From the NCBI GenBank assembly GCA_019247245.1, contig JAFAPF010000016.1, positions 1 through 5,123 of the forward strand: a stretch of DNA of 5,123 bases. Direction: 5' to 3'. A program made the position numbers and the translations under genes. Shown in pieces: positions 1 through 4,874 of this stretch (positions within the stretch are counted from its first letter, which is position 1; each line of letters begins with the position of its first letter). This DNA is from Rubrobacter sp. (lineage in GTDB: Bacteria; Actinomycetota; Rubrobacteria; Rubrobacterales; Rubrobacteraceae). The notes under the pieces are model-generated. The model was not told the origin of the DNA, did not search any database, and saw only the letters and a program-made list of their open reading frames with translations.

Positions 1-44
1 CCTTCGAGGATTAGGGGTGCCGAGGGTTCACCATATCCCCTCAT

Positions 45-1335
45 CTAGCCATGCAGAAGAAGTTCGCGGTATCTTCCGCATATGGGCGATGTGTATGCCC
101 GTTTGCAGGTGCCCGTTTGCAGGTGCTTCATGTCGATTCTATTCACCGTATCGCCGTCGAGCGGCTCGCTATCGAGCGCGTCGCAAGCACCGGCGCGGGC
201 CGTGCCCAAAAGCGCACCGTTCAGCGCTACTATGATCAGGAGGATCGCTGGCGGACAATCCAAGGCACCGCCTACCAGCGCCACCCGACGCGTCAGCGGG
301 ATAAGCCTGCCTCAGCAGCCACGACTCAGATCGACCGTTTGTCAGCGGAGAGGGTGCAGTCCACTTCTCAGCTTCCGTACCCGCGATGCCGCGCGCGGTC
401 GTCCTTTTTTGACCCAAAGCGCATAGAGGCATATGGCTATGACGAGGGCAGTCCCTAAAGAAGCGATAGGCGTCGCCCGGGCGAGGTTCATCACTAAAAA
501 CGAAGGCGACCACCAGCGAACCCACAACGAAGGACGAACGACAACATCTTACCCTCTCGGTACGAGAACGCGACCATAACGAGGATACCCGCTTGGAAGC
601 TCAAAAAGACCGAGACCGCATAGAAGAAAACGTGCTCTTGTTCGTCCACCAGCGCTGTCAGGACGACTGCTGCCGCCAGGACGCCCTACGAGCACGCTCC
701 AGTAGGGTGTATGGTAACGGTTTGTCAGACCGAGCAACTCGGGCAAGATGTCGGTGGCTTCGTCATCCTCTACCCTCTCCCGCGCCAGAGCTTTTAGCAG
801 CCCTGGGCCTGCCCGGAACGCCGAGGAACTCGCTGCGACCAGCAGCAAGACCATGACAGCCTGAAAGACAGCAAACAAAGACCCGTTGACGCTCGCCCGT
901 GCTATCTCCGGTCAGGGTGCTTTGGCCGAGTGGGAGCCCGATGGTGAGCCGTACCGCCAAGATGGTGAAGCCCACGGTCAGGCTACCGACGATCAGGAGG
1001 GTCCCCAGGAGGGAGAGATGGCCGAAGCGCTTTCGCCCATCGTTATCGAGCTGCCCGAGCTGTGCTATCACCGTGGAGGATGCTTCTACCCCCGTCGCGA
1101 GCGCCATCGCAACAGGGAAAGCCAACAGTATGGCCCAAAGGGCAGGTCGATCAGGCTGTCCGCTCCCCGCGGACGATCTGACGGGTTCGGCACTCACCCC
1201 ACCGATAAACACAACCATGATCAAGACTATAAAGGCAACTACAAAGAGGCCGAAAAGGCTCCGAGTAGAGTGCCCGGGCCAGCTTCGCCAAACGGCGAGG
1301 AAGCGGGAGCATAAATCCTGCGGCTTCTGGTCGCT
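45..1335 (-). pseudogene. APC-superfamily amino-acid permease, 5'-truncated and multiply frameshifted
   Basis: This is the remains of an integral inner-membrane amino-acid/polyamine transporter. Reading the minus strand from 1335 downward, collinear permease-like segments appear in changing frames: 1265-910 (a hydrophobic segment with LFGLFVVAFIVLIMVVFIGG, then the TM6-like LATGVEASSTVIAQLGQL); 910-685 (GSLFAVFQAVMVLLLVAASS, AGPGLLKALARE, TNRYHTPYWSVLV); 682-530 (EHVFFYAVSVFLSFQAGILV); 525-496 (VGSLVVAFVF); 497-400 (IASLGTALVIAICLYALWVK); ~395-360 (GIAGTEAEKW); and 310-45 (ALVGGALDCPPAILLIIVAL). That requires at least six frame changes, one of them at the A5 run at 496-500. The family normally has 12 or so membrane helices; the TM6-like motif lies near the start of what is left, so about the first four or five helices are absent, and there is no room for them before the SRPBCC gene. 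No start codon or ribosome binding site can be assigned. Family identity is from memory of conserved motifs; the frame changes are seen directly. Confidence 0.85.
97..124. repeat. Perfect 14-bp tandem duplication
   Basis: The unit GCCCGTTTGCAGGT occurs twice head-to-tail (97-110 and 111-124) without mismatch. It lies in the degenerate 3' tail of the permease pseudogene. A 14-bp unit is not a multiple of three, so the duplication itself would shift any frame crossing it. Confidence 0.95.
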
Positions 1336-1384
1336 TTACTCTGCCTTCATACCATCAGCCAATTTACTCTTCCCTCTGAGAAGC

Positions 1385-1486
1385 CAGTGTTTAGCTGTAA
1401 CCGTCTAACTTGGTCCGCTCACCATGAAGAGCTACTGTTGACCCTTGTAAGGCTTGGCGGAAACGTAGCGGTTCAGTGTTTAGCTG
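1385..1486. repeat. 13-bp direct repeat, two copies 89 bp apart
   Basis: CAGTGTTTAGCTG is found at 1385-1397 and again at 1474-1486. The second copy overlaps the stop codon of the SRPBCC gene (TAA on the minus strand, 1480-1482). The repeats bracket the short gap between the SRPBCC gene and the 5' edge of the permease ruin, where the permease N-terminus is missing. They could be the scar of a small duplication or of a rearrangement; no function is implied. Confidence 0.85.
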
Positions 1487-1938
1487 CTCGGCCCTCCTAG
1501 CCGCAGTTCGCCCCGCTCGACCCTCCTGGCAAAGTTCTCAAGGTCCTCCCGCAGCTCACGCTCGGGGTTCGAGATGGCATCGGCCACAACCTCCCCGACC
1601 CTGCCACCGGGTGGATCAGCGTAGTTCATCGTTACGTCTATGCGCGTGCGATCAGGGCCAATCTCCTCAAAGCGTACCTGTCCTGAGGTATTGATTTCGC
1701 CTTCTTCGCTGTTCCACGCGATACCGCGATCCAGGCTCATCTCGGTGGTCCTAGCATCGTACTCGACCTCTGTGCCTAGGGGACCCTTTACCCGCCAGTG
1801 GCTTGTAACCTGGCCAGTCATGCGAACCTCCTCGATGTTTCGCATGATGTCGGCCAGGTTTTGGAAATTGGACCAATACATGAAGACATCCTCGGGCGGA
1901 GCCTGAACTTCTATGCTCTCGTTTACGCGCTGAACCAT
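1480..1938 (-). CDS. SRPBCC family protein (START-like, CoxG/polyketide cyclase-type)
   Basis: A 152-residue soluble protein of the SRPBCC (Bet v1/START-like) superfamily, which folds into a helix-grip cavity for hydrophobic ligands. No signal peptide or membrane segment is seen. The expected order is present: first strand VNESIEVQAP (5-14), helix with the typical APPEDVFMYWSNFQNL (13-28), strand region with IEEVR and HWRV (35-50), the central sheet with EVEYDARTTEM and the hallmark RGIAWNS (57-77), then GQVRF and TRIDVTMNY (86-106), and a long charged C-terminal helix (about 113-142). Length matches the family. The ATG is preceded on the minus strand by AAAGGA about nine bases upstream, which supports this start. 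The ligand is not known; relatives are annotated as cyclase/dehydrase, often without an experimental role. It stands alone, with pseudogenes on both sides. Confidence 0.93.
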   Translation of the reverse strand: MVQRVNESIEVQAPPEDVFMYWSNFQNLADIMRNIEEVRMTGQVTSHWRVKGPLGTEVEYDARTTEMSLDRGIAWNSEEGEINTSGQVRFEEIGPDRTRIDVTMNYADPPGGRVGEVVADAISNPERELREDLENFARRVERGELRLGGPSS

Positions 1939-2017
1939 AGTCTCTTTTCCTTTCGCTCACGCTACTTTACGTTGCAAGTGGAGATACCCTCTAAAGCGCA
2001 ATAGCTAAACTCGCTCT

Positions 2018-2030
2018 GGGCTCATAGCCC
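2018..2030. other. Small 5-bp stem-loop
   Basis: GGGCT and AGCCC pair around a three-base loop (CAT). It sits at the end of the possible DUF6883-like remnant and upstream of the SRPBCC gene. There is no T-run on either side, so I do not call it a terminator. Confidence 0.25.
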
Positions 2031-2390
2031 TATGAAGTGCCCATGCTCTTAAAAGGGTATGGTCGAGGCTTGACAAAGCTTGCACCGAGAAGGGTACTTG
2101 CCGTTGCCTCTACCGTGCCTCGACGTTGTCCCCTAGAAGAACAGAGCACGTCTAGTAATCACACCCCCTTGGGTTATATATCCCCGCTTGGTAAGGTGGT
2201 CTGCTACTTCCCAGAACGCTGCTGTGAAACTGTCAAAAGTGGTTCGCGCAACGCTCTAACCGTAGATTTGGTCGGTATAGGAACGGGAGATAGCCTGAAG
2301 AGGGACTTTTCAACGACTCGTAGGGCTGCGCTGTAGGCACCTTCGAGACTTTTCAGACAGTTTCGCATTGGGGATGTTCACCCGCTTCAT
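2030..2390 (-). pseudogene. Possible decayed DUF6883-like small protein gene
   Basis: On the minus strand an ATG at 2390 opens a frame beginning MKRVNIPNAKLSEKS, with AGGGA seven bases upstream (2398-2402). It stops after 26 codons, but other frames carry on with fragments that fall in order: SPT, then KSLFRLSP and VRALREPLL, and finally RGTVEATAST followed by FVKPRPYP, ending at a TAG at 2030-2032. DUF6883 proteins, as I remember them, run about 105-115 residues, start with an IPNA-type motif, and then have an SP(T/E)HP.GR.KA.FF region, an LR..LL helix and a late RG.L segment; the span here (about 120 codons) fits. At least two frame changes are needed. The match is weak and built from short fragments, so this could be chance. 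Function of the family is unknown to me. Confidence 0.33.
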
Positions 2391-2399
2391 TGTGCGTTC

Positions 2400-2417
2400 C
2401 CTAATACCCGTATTAGG
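2400..2417. promoter_or_regulatory. Perfect 8+8 palindrome, operator-like
   Basis: CCTAATAC and GTATTAGG form a perfect inverted repeat around a 2-base spacer. On the minus strand it lies just upstream of, and overlaps, the ribosome-binding region of the putative gene starting at 2390. The symmetry and position suit a dimeric repressor site or a leader hairpin occluding the ribosome site. No regulator gene is seen nearby. The symmetry is directly visible; the role is inferred. Confidence 0.4.
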
Positions 2418-2592
2418 TGGGTTCTAGTCGCGGCAGAAACAATCAGGATAAAACAGCTTACCTATGTGGGGGCAGGTTGCCTCCACCACAGTTCTCCAGA
2501 ACATAACTCAGGTGTGTATCTCACCCGATGTGACCGTTTCCCTTCTGCAGGCCCCTCCTAAAACGTCGTCTGCTGCTCAACAAAGAGGTCTC
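2418..2592. other. Non-coding gap between the 60-residue gene and the 2390 remnant
   Basis: Apart from the stem-loop at 2466-2486, I see no credible gene here in any frame. Short open frames exist on both strands but lack ribosome sites and protein-like composition. With the adjoining possible pseudogene, the intact-gene-free stretch runs from 1939 to 2592. Confidence 0.5.
2466..2486. other. 9-bp stem-loop with three-base loop
   Basis: GTGGGGGCA pairs with TGCCTCCAC around GGT (one G-T wobble when read on the plus strand), the strongest short hairpin noticed in the window. It lies downstream of the 60-residue gene on the minus strand and upstream of the 2390 remnant. No T-run follows on either strand, so a simple intrinsic terminator is unlikely; it could be a transcript-end or leader structure. 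Confidence 0.35.
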
Positions 2593-2775
2593 CTAAAGTG
2601 GAGGAGGGTCCGGTGGCTCTATGACGTGATCCCTCGAAAGCCGGGCTAGGCCCTTGAGCATCTCAAGAACCTCTTCCGTCCTCTTTTCTTCTCGCTGCGT
2701 GTTACCATGGATGTCGAACTTTTGAACGTCCCACATCTCCTCTAGCCAGCGCAAGTAGCGTTGGTTATCATCCAT
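2593..2775 (-). CDS. Small charged orphan protein, 60 residues
   Basis: I do not recognise this family. The start at 2775 is chosen because the minus strand carries AGGAGAG (2782-2788) six bases before that ATG; a longer reading from 2802 would place this Shine-Dalgarno inside the gene. The product opens with an aromatic, probably helical section (MDDNQRYLRWLEEMWDVQKF, 1-20), then a strongly charged amphipathic helix (about 26-50, with REEKRTEEVLEMLKGLARL), and ends in a proline-rich acidic tail (EPPDPPPL, 53-60). There is no signal peptide, membrane segment or cysteine pair. A cytosolic partner-binding or regulatory peptide would suit this layout, but that is only inference. It has no adjacent intact gene; a CTCC/GGAG mini-hairpin overlaps its stop codon, too small to be called a terminator. 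Confidence 0.72.
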   Translation of the reverse strand: MDDNQRYLRWLEEMWDVQKFDIHGNTQREEKRTEEVLEMLKGLARLSRDHVIEPPDPPPL

Positions 2776-3006
2776 TGTCAACTCTCCTGCAAGCGGCTGC
2801 AAACATCACACACTAAGCGCCACGGGTTGTGGGTCGGGGATAGTGTATGCCAACATATCGCAGTATTGCAGACTCTACCAAACAAATCCCAGCTAAAGAT
2901 ACTGTGTCAATAGGGGCTGCAGCCTCTACACGAGTCTTCGGAAACATAAGACACTAGAGCATAAAGAAGTGCCGGGGTTGATAGGTACTCCGGCGCTATC
3001 AGCTTT
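2776..3006. other. Intergenic stretch with no recognised gene
   Basis: This is the upstream region of the 60-residue gene. Reading the minus strand there is a perfect TTGACA at 2905-2910, but no convincing -10 hexamer at 16-18 bases, so I do not call a promoter. No conserved protein fragment or RNA gene was recognised. Confidence 0.5.
2782..2788 (-). promoter_or_regulatory. Shine-Dalgarno deciding the start of the 60-residue gene
   Basis: AGGAGAG on the minus strand, with a six-base gap to the ATG at 2775. It excludes the upstream in-frame ATG at 2802 as the natural start. Confidence 0.75.
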
Positions 3007-3172
3007 TCATAGATCGGGAAACGTCAGGATCTTCCCTATCTCTCGGTGCTTGAGACCGTCAACATTCATCAGTTCGGTCGTGCTCACGTCCCGCTGGGCT
3101 TTCTTCGCTTTACTCACGAGGTTCGTAACCGAGATGCCAGCTCGCTTCTGGGGACGAGTTGGCGAGCATTTA

Positions 3173-3196
3173 AGACGTCAGCAAAGACGTCAGCAA
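3173..3196. repeat. Perfect 12-bp tandem duplication
   Basis: AGACGTCAGCAA is repeated exactly at 3173-3184 and 3185-3196. Twelve bases is in phase with codons: on the minus strand it gives the doubled ADVF/ADVL reading inside the unidentified pseudogene. The pair is flanked by ATTTAAG-type sequence on both sides. Confidence 0.95.
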
Positions 3197-3301
3197 TATT
3201 TAAGAACTTCGAGCGCGGTGATCAATATTCCGCCCGAGAACGTACGCTAAGCTCTATGGTGCCGAAGAGGCCAGGACGCCGGGTATCCTCGCTCCTCTGC
3301 T

Positions 3302-3326
3302 TCACGCCGGCTTCGTCGAAGCGTGA
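3302..3326. other. Bulged stem-loop
   Basis: TCACG (3302-3306) pairs with CGTGA (3322-3326), and CTTC (3311-3314) pairs with GAAG (3318-3321) around GTC, leaving a CCGG bulge on one arm. It falls within the unidentified minus-strand pseudogene and may be incidental. Confidence 0.25.
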
Positions 3327-3470
3327 CTCACATCCCCGATTGCTCCCCCGGTTGTGCTGATCTCCAGCAGCAGAGTAGGACACTCCAGGGGCAACCTCGA
3401 CTAGCTCCTACAATGTAGAGTCTCTCCTGGGAAAGCTGTGCTTGTTCAACATGAGATAAACCGAAGAACC

Positions 3471-3648
3471 AACTATTATGCTAAACATAACGTAACGCGC
3501 GCAATACATCACCATTTATCGGTGGGTGACGCTTTATTGTTCCTATTCAGCTCCTGATGAGCAGAGGCGGGGCGCGAGGACATCACCTTAAGGGATGCGC
3601 CGGGCTTTGCTCGATGCCATTATTGGCTTGTTAGAAAAAGGGTCGAGC
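3471..3648. other. Leader region of the membrane protein gene
   Basis: No gene recognised. The frame of the membrane protein can be extended back to an ATG at 3595, adding 23 mostly polar residues, but there is no ribosome site there. A TTGCTC at 3607-3612 followed at 18 bases by TTAGAA is the only promoter-like pairing found, and it is too weak to call. Confidence 0.4.
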
Positions 3649-3656
3649 GAGGAGGA
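3649..3656 (+). promoter_or_regulatory. Strong Shine-Dalgarno deciding the membrane protein start
   Basis: GAGGAGGA, with the core GGAGG (3651-3655) eight bases before the ATG at 3664. It is the strongest ribosome site seen in the window and rules against the in-frame ATG at 3595. Confidence 0.85.
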
Positions 3657-3663
3657 ACTCTGC

Positions 3664-4197
3664 ATGTCATCTTCAAACCTTATTCGGTGGAGCGGGCTGG
3701 CAGCTGTGGTAGCCGGGGGGCTGTTTATAATCGTAGCCCTTATCGACCTACTCGTCTTAGGCTTTGGTCAAAACTTCACCCCGTCCGGCTTGCTCTTTCG
3801 ATCCGCAGTATCAGGAATCGCAGGGGCGCTGGTTGTGTTAGGGCTGGTTGGACTGTACGCCTACCAGTCGGAGGCTACAGGCATACCCGGGATGATCAGC
3901 GTCCTGATGATCTCTGTTGGTACAGTAATGGTAGCGCAGGGCTTTATTTGGCTTGCTTTGCTCACCGATCTGGGATGGATTTTGTTCGGGGCGAGCTGTC
4001 TGCGTGCCAGGGTCTATCCGCGCATATCCACCCTATTGATAATCATCAGCGCGGTGATCGTTGGGGTGTCCAGTCACCTGATCAGTGCCCTTGTAGTAGG
4101 AGGGCCCGGCGGTATCCTGGCGTATACGGGCATAGGCGCCAGCATCGTCCTCTATGGCGCCATAGCCTGGCTAGGTCTTATCCTCTTGGCGAGGTGA
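3664..4197 (+). CDS. Conserved hypothetical multi-pass membrane protein
   Basis: A 177-residue, very hydrophobic protein with about five membrane-spanning segments: 10-33 (GLAAVVAGGLFIIVALIDLL), 48-67 (IAGALVVLGLVGLYAY), 75-100 (VLMISVGTVMVAQGFIWLAL), 121-146 (TLLIIISAVIVGV) and 151-175 (IVLYGAIAWLGLILL). Between the third and fourth lies LGWILFGASCLRARVYPR (103-120), a pattern I recall from small actinobacterial and chloroflexal membrane proteins of unknown role that begin MSS.NLIRW.GL. The start at 3664 is chosen for the GAGGAGG ribosome site. It reads cleanly through, unlike its surroundings. No catalytic motif, ligand site or transporter signature is visible, so no function is assigned. 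There is no operon partner: the next possible gene is 306 bases downstream. Confidence 0.9.
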   Translation: MSSSNLIRWSGLAAVVAGGLFIIVALIDLLVLGFGQNFTPSGLLFRSAVSGIAGALVVLGLVGLYAYQSEATGIPGMISVLMISVGTVMVAQGFIWLALLTDLGWILFGASCLRARVYPRISTLLIIISAVIVGVSSHLISALVVGGPGGILAYTGIGASIVLYGAIAWLGLILLAR

Positions 4198-4231
4198 GTT
4201 TCAAAACACAAAAAATAGAGAGCTACGCTTC

Positions 4232-4255
4232 CATACTTGCTTGGGCAAGCGTATG
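4232..4255. other. Stem-loop after the membrane protein gene
   Basis: CATA-CTTGC (4232-4240) pairs with GCAAG-TATG (4245-4249, 4252-4255) around a TTGG loop with a two-base CG bulge. It lies 34 bases past the stop codon. No T-run follows, so it is at best a 3'-end stabilising hairpin, not a standard terminator. Confidence 0.35.
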
Positions 4256-4427
4256 TCCGAAATGGAGTGGAGCTGGTGTAGGTAATGGGCCTTCATACCC
4301 TCCTACATGGTCAGAAAGCACAAAACACCCTGAGCTACGATTCCGCGCCTTGCTGACAGGCATGATGCCAGATATGTACCTCGAATGGGTGGCGGGTTAG
4401 AGTGCCGAAAACTGTTTTAGAAACCGC

Positions 4428-4450
4428 GGCAGCCCCTACGGCAGCCCCTA
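4428..4450. repeat. 12-bp tandem duplication
   Basis: GGCAGCCCCTAC at 4428-4439 is followed directly by GGCAGCCCCTA at 4440-4450; the twelfth base of the second copy differs (A for C). It lies in the gene-free gap. Confidence 0.92.
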
Positions 4451-4458
4451 AAGTGGGT

Positions 4459-4476
4459 GGTACATAGGGTACATAG
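4459..4476. repeat. Perfect 9-bp tandem duplication
   Basis: GGTACATAG occurs at 4459-4467 and 4468-4476. It lies only eight bases from the preceding duplication, so two independent slippage events seem to have occurred in the same 50 bases. Confidence 0.92.
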
Positions 4477-4503
4477 TAGTAGGCGACAACTCATCCACCC
4501 CTT

Positions 4504-4731
4504 ATGGCGGATCTAGCAGAGCTACTCAAACCTGCACATCTTATCCTAAAATGTATGAACGGAGCAGTTGAGTTGGTCCTTCTGGCAAAGTTTGCGCTTG
4601 TGCCAAGGGACCGACATTCCTTAATGGCACAACGAACAGCTGGCGGTTTGGCCCCAATTCCTGAAGCCGAGCAAGCTTCCGAATACGCGGCAAAGGACAT
4701 CGAGCAACGACTCCCCAACTTCGATCGCTAA
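4504..4731 (+). CDS. Possible 75-residue protein of unknown family
   Basis: Not recognised. The product has protein-like composition: an N-terminal helical, hydrophobic part (LAELLKPAHLILKCMNGAVE, 4-23, then LVLLAKFALV, 24-33), a basic middle (PRDRHSLMAQRTAGG, 34-48) and an acidic C-terminal helix (PEAEQASEYAAKDIEQRL, 53-70). In favour: a Shine-Dalgarno for the next frame lies only about 15 bases past its stop, an operon-like spacing, and the minus-strand alternative (4491-4718) is cysteine/serine/arginine-rich as shadows are. Against: the ATG has no ribosome site, and an in-frame TAG lies shortly upstream (4480-4482), so an earlier start is impossible. It may be the surviving 3' piece of a longer gene. 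Confidence 0.38.
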   Translation: MADLAELLKPAHLILKCMNGAVELVLLAKFALVPRDRHSLMAQRTAGGLAPIPEAEQASEYAAKDIEQRLPNFDR

Positions 4732-4746
4732 TCTAAAATGTAACGA

Positions 4747-4753
4747 AAGGAGA
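4747..4753 (+). promoter_or_regulatory. Shine-Dalgarno without an intact gene
   Basis: AAGGAGA lies five bases before a GTG at 4759, but that frame ends after 11 codons. The longer frame with the C-x4-C motif begins with ATG at 4778, out of phase and too far away (24 bases). This is what would remain if a one- or two-base indel between 4760 and 4790 had broken the start of that gene. Confidence 0.5.
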
Positions 4754-4777
4754 CGCAGTGCGGGGCGCTACGAAGAG

Positions 4778-4874
4778 ATGCCTGCACCAATAGCTTCGAT
4801 GAAAAGTAGATCAGATAGTAAACCTGAGGATACCAAACGAGTATGTAATACACCTGGATGCGACACGAAACTTA
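4778..4874 (+). pseudogene. Actinobacterial C-x4-C small protein gene, interrupted by an IS element
   Basis: The plus-strand frame from ATG 4778 gives a short polar leader followed by KRVCNTPGCDTKL (residues 20-32). This matches the first half of a motif I remember in small actinobacterial proteins, of the form R.C...GC.T.LS.YN....C..H, a probable zinc-binding pair of Cys-Cys and Cys-His. Here only the first cysteine pair (C23, C28) is present; right after TKL the sequence becomes the IS630-like end described below, and the frame runs on into it to a TAG at 4913-4915. The second half (YN, C..H) is missing. The start is also disturbed, since the nearby Shine-Dalgarno serves another frame. Family identity is from memory and rests on about 13 residues. 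Confidence 0.45.

Larger units (their letters stand above)
3007..3470 (-). pseudogene. Unidentified decayed gene, protein-like fragments in changing frames
   Basis: No family recognised. The minus strand shows several consecutive protein-like stretches, each ended by a stop and picked up in another frame: near 3470-3400 HVEQAQLSQERLYIVGASRG; 3407-3222 an open frame with ELVEVAPGVSYSAAGD, then FDEAG and RRPGLFGTIEL; around 3200-3130 NIADVFADVLNARQLVPRSE; and around 3140-3007 SVTNLVSKAKKAQRDVSTTE followed by MNVDGLKHREIGKIL, ending at a TGA at 3007-3009. The last piece looks most like genuine protein, with a helix-rich, basic composition. A tandem duplication (3173-3196) lies inside it. The plus-strand readings here are rich in serine and arginine and look like shadows. 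It may be one decayed gene of about 150 codons or chance open frames. Confidence 0.32.
4198..4503. other. Gene-free stretch with a stem-loop and two tandem duplications
   Basis: No credible coding sequence, although the plus-strand shadow frame of the membrane gene stays open to 4400. The region holds a hairpin shortly after the membrane gene and two adjacent short tandem duplications, listed separately. Confidence 0.6.

Noticed and set aside
51..1408. Several plus-strand open frames (51-458, 82-426, 886-1314, 899-1408)
   Set aside because: They lie opposite the permease ruin, are rich in Arg/Ser/Pro, lack ribosome sites and show no domain; they are shadows of the minus-strand gene.
1640..1906. 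Plus-strand frame opposite the SRPBCC gene
   Set aside because: Antisense shadow; the minus-strand protein is a clear family member.
2070..2098. TTGACA at 2070-2075 as a plus-strand promoter
   Set aside because: At 17 bases the would-be -10 is GGTACT, a poor match, and no plus-strand gene follows.
2037..2336. 99-codon plus-strand open frame
   Set aside because: No ribosome site and no recognised domain; opposite the more protein-like minus-strand fragments.
2905..2910. TTGACA on the minus strand upstream of the 60-residue gene
   Set aside because: No acceptable -10 hexamer at 16-18 bases; distance to the gene is also long.
3046..3360. Plus-strand frames 2969-3250 and 3046-3360
   Set aside because: Ser/Arg/Phe-rich shadow-like products without ribosome sites; the minus strand looks more coding.
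3687..4400. 237-codon plus-strand open frame
   Set aside because: It overlaps the membrane protein gene in another frame, is full of Arg/Gly/Ser and has no ribosome site.
4491..4718. Minus-strand 75-codon frame
   Set aside because: Cys/Ser/Arg/Ala-rich composition typical of a shadow of the plus-strand ORF at 4504-4731.
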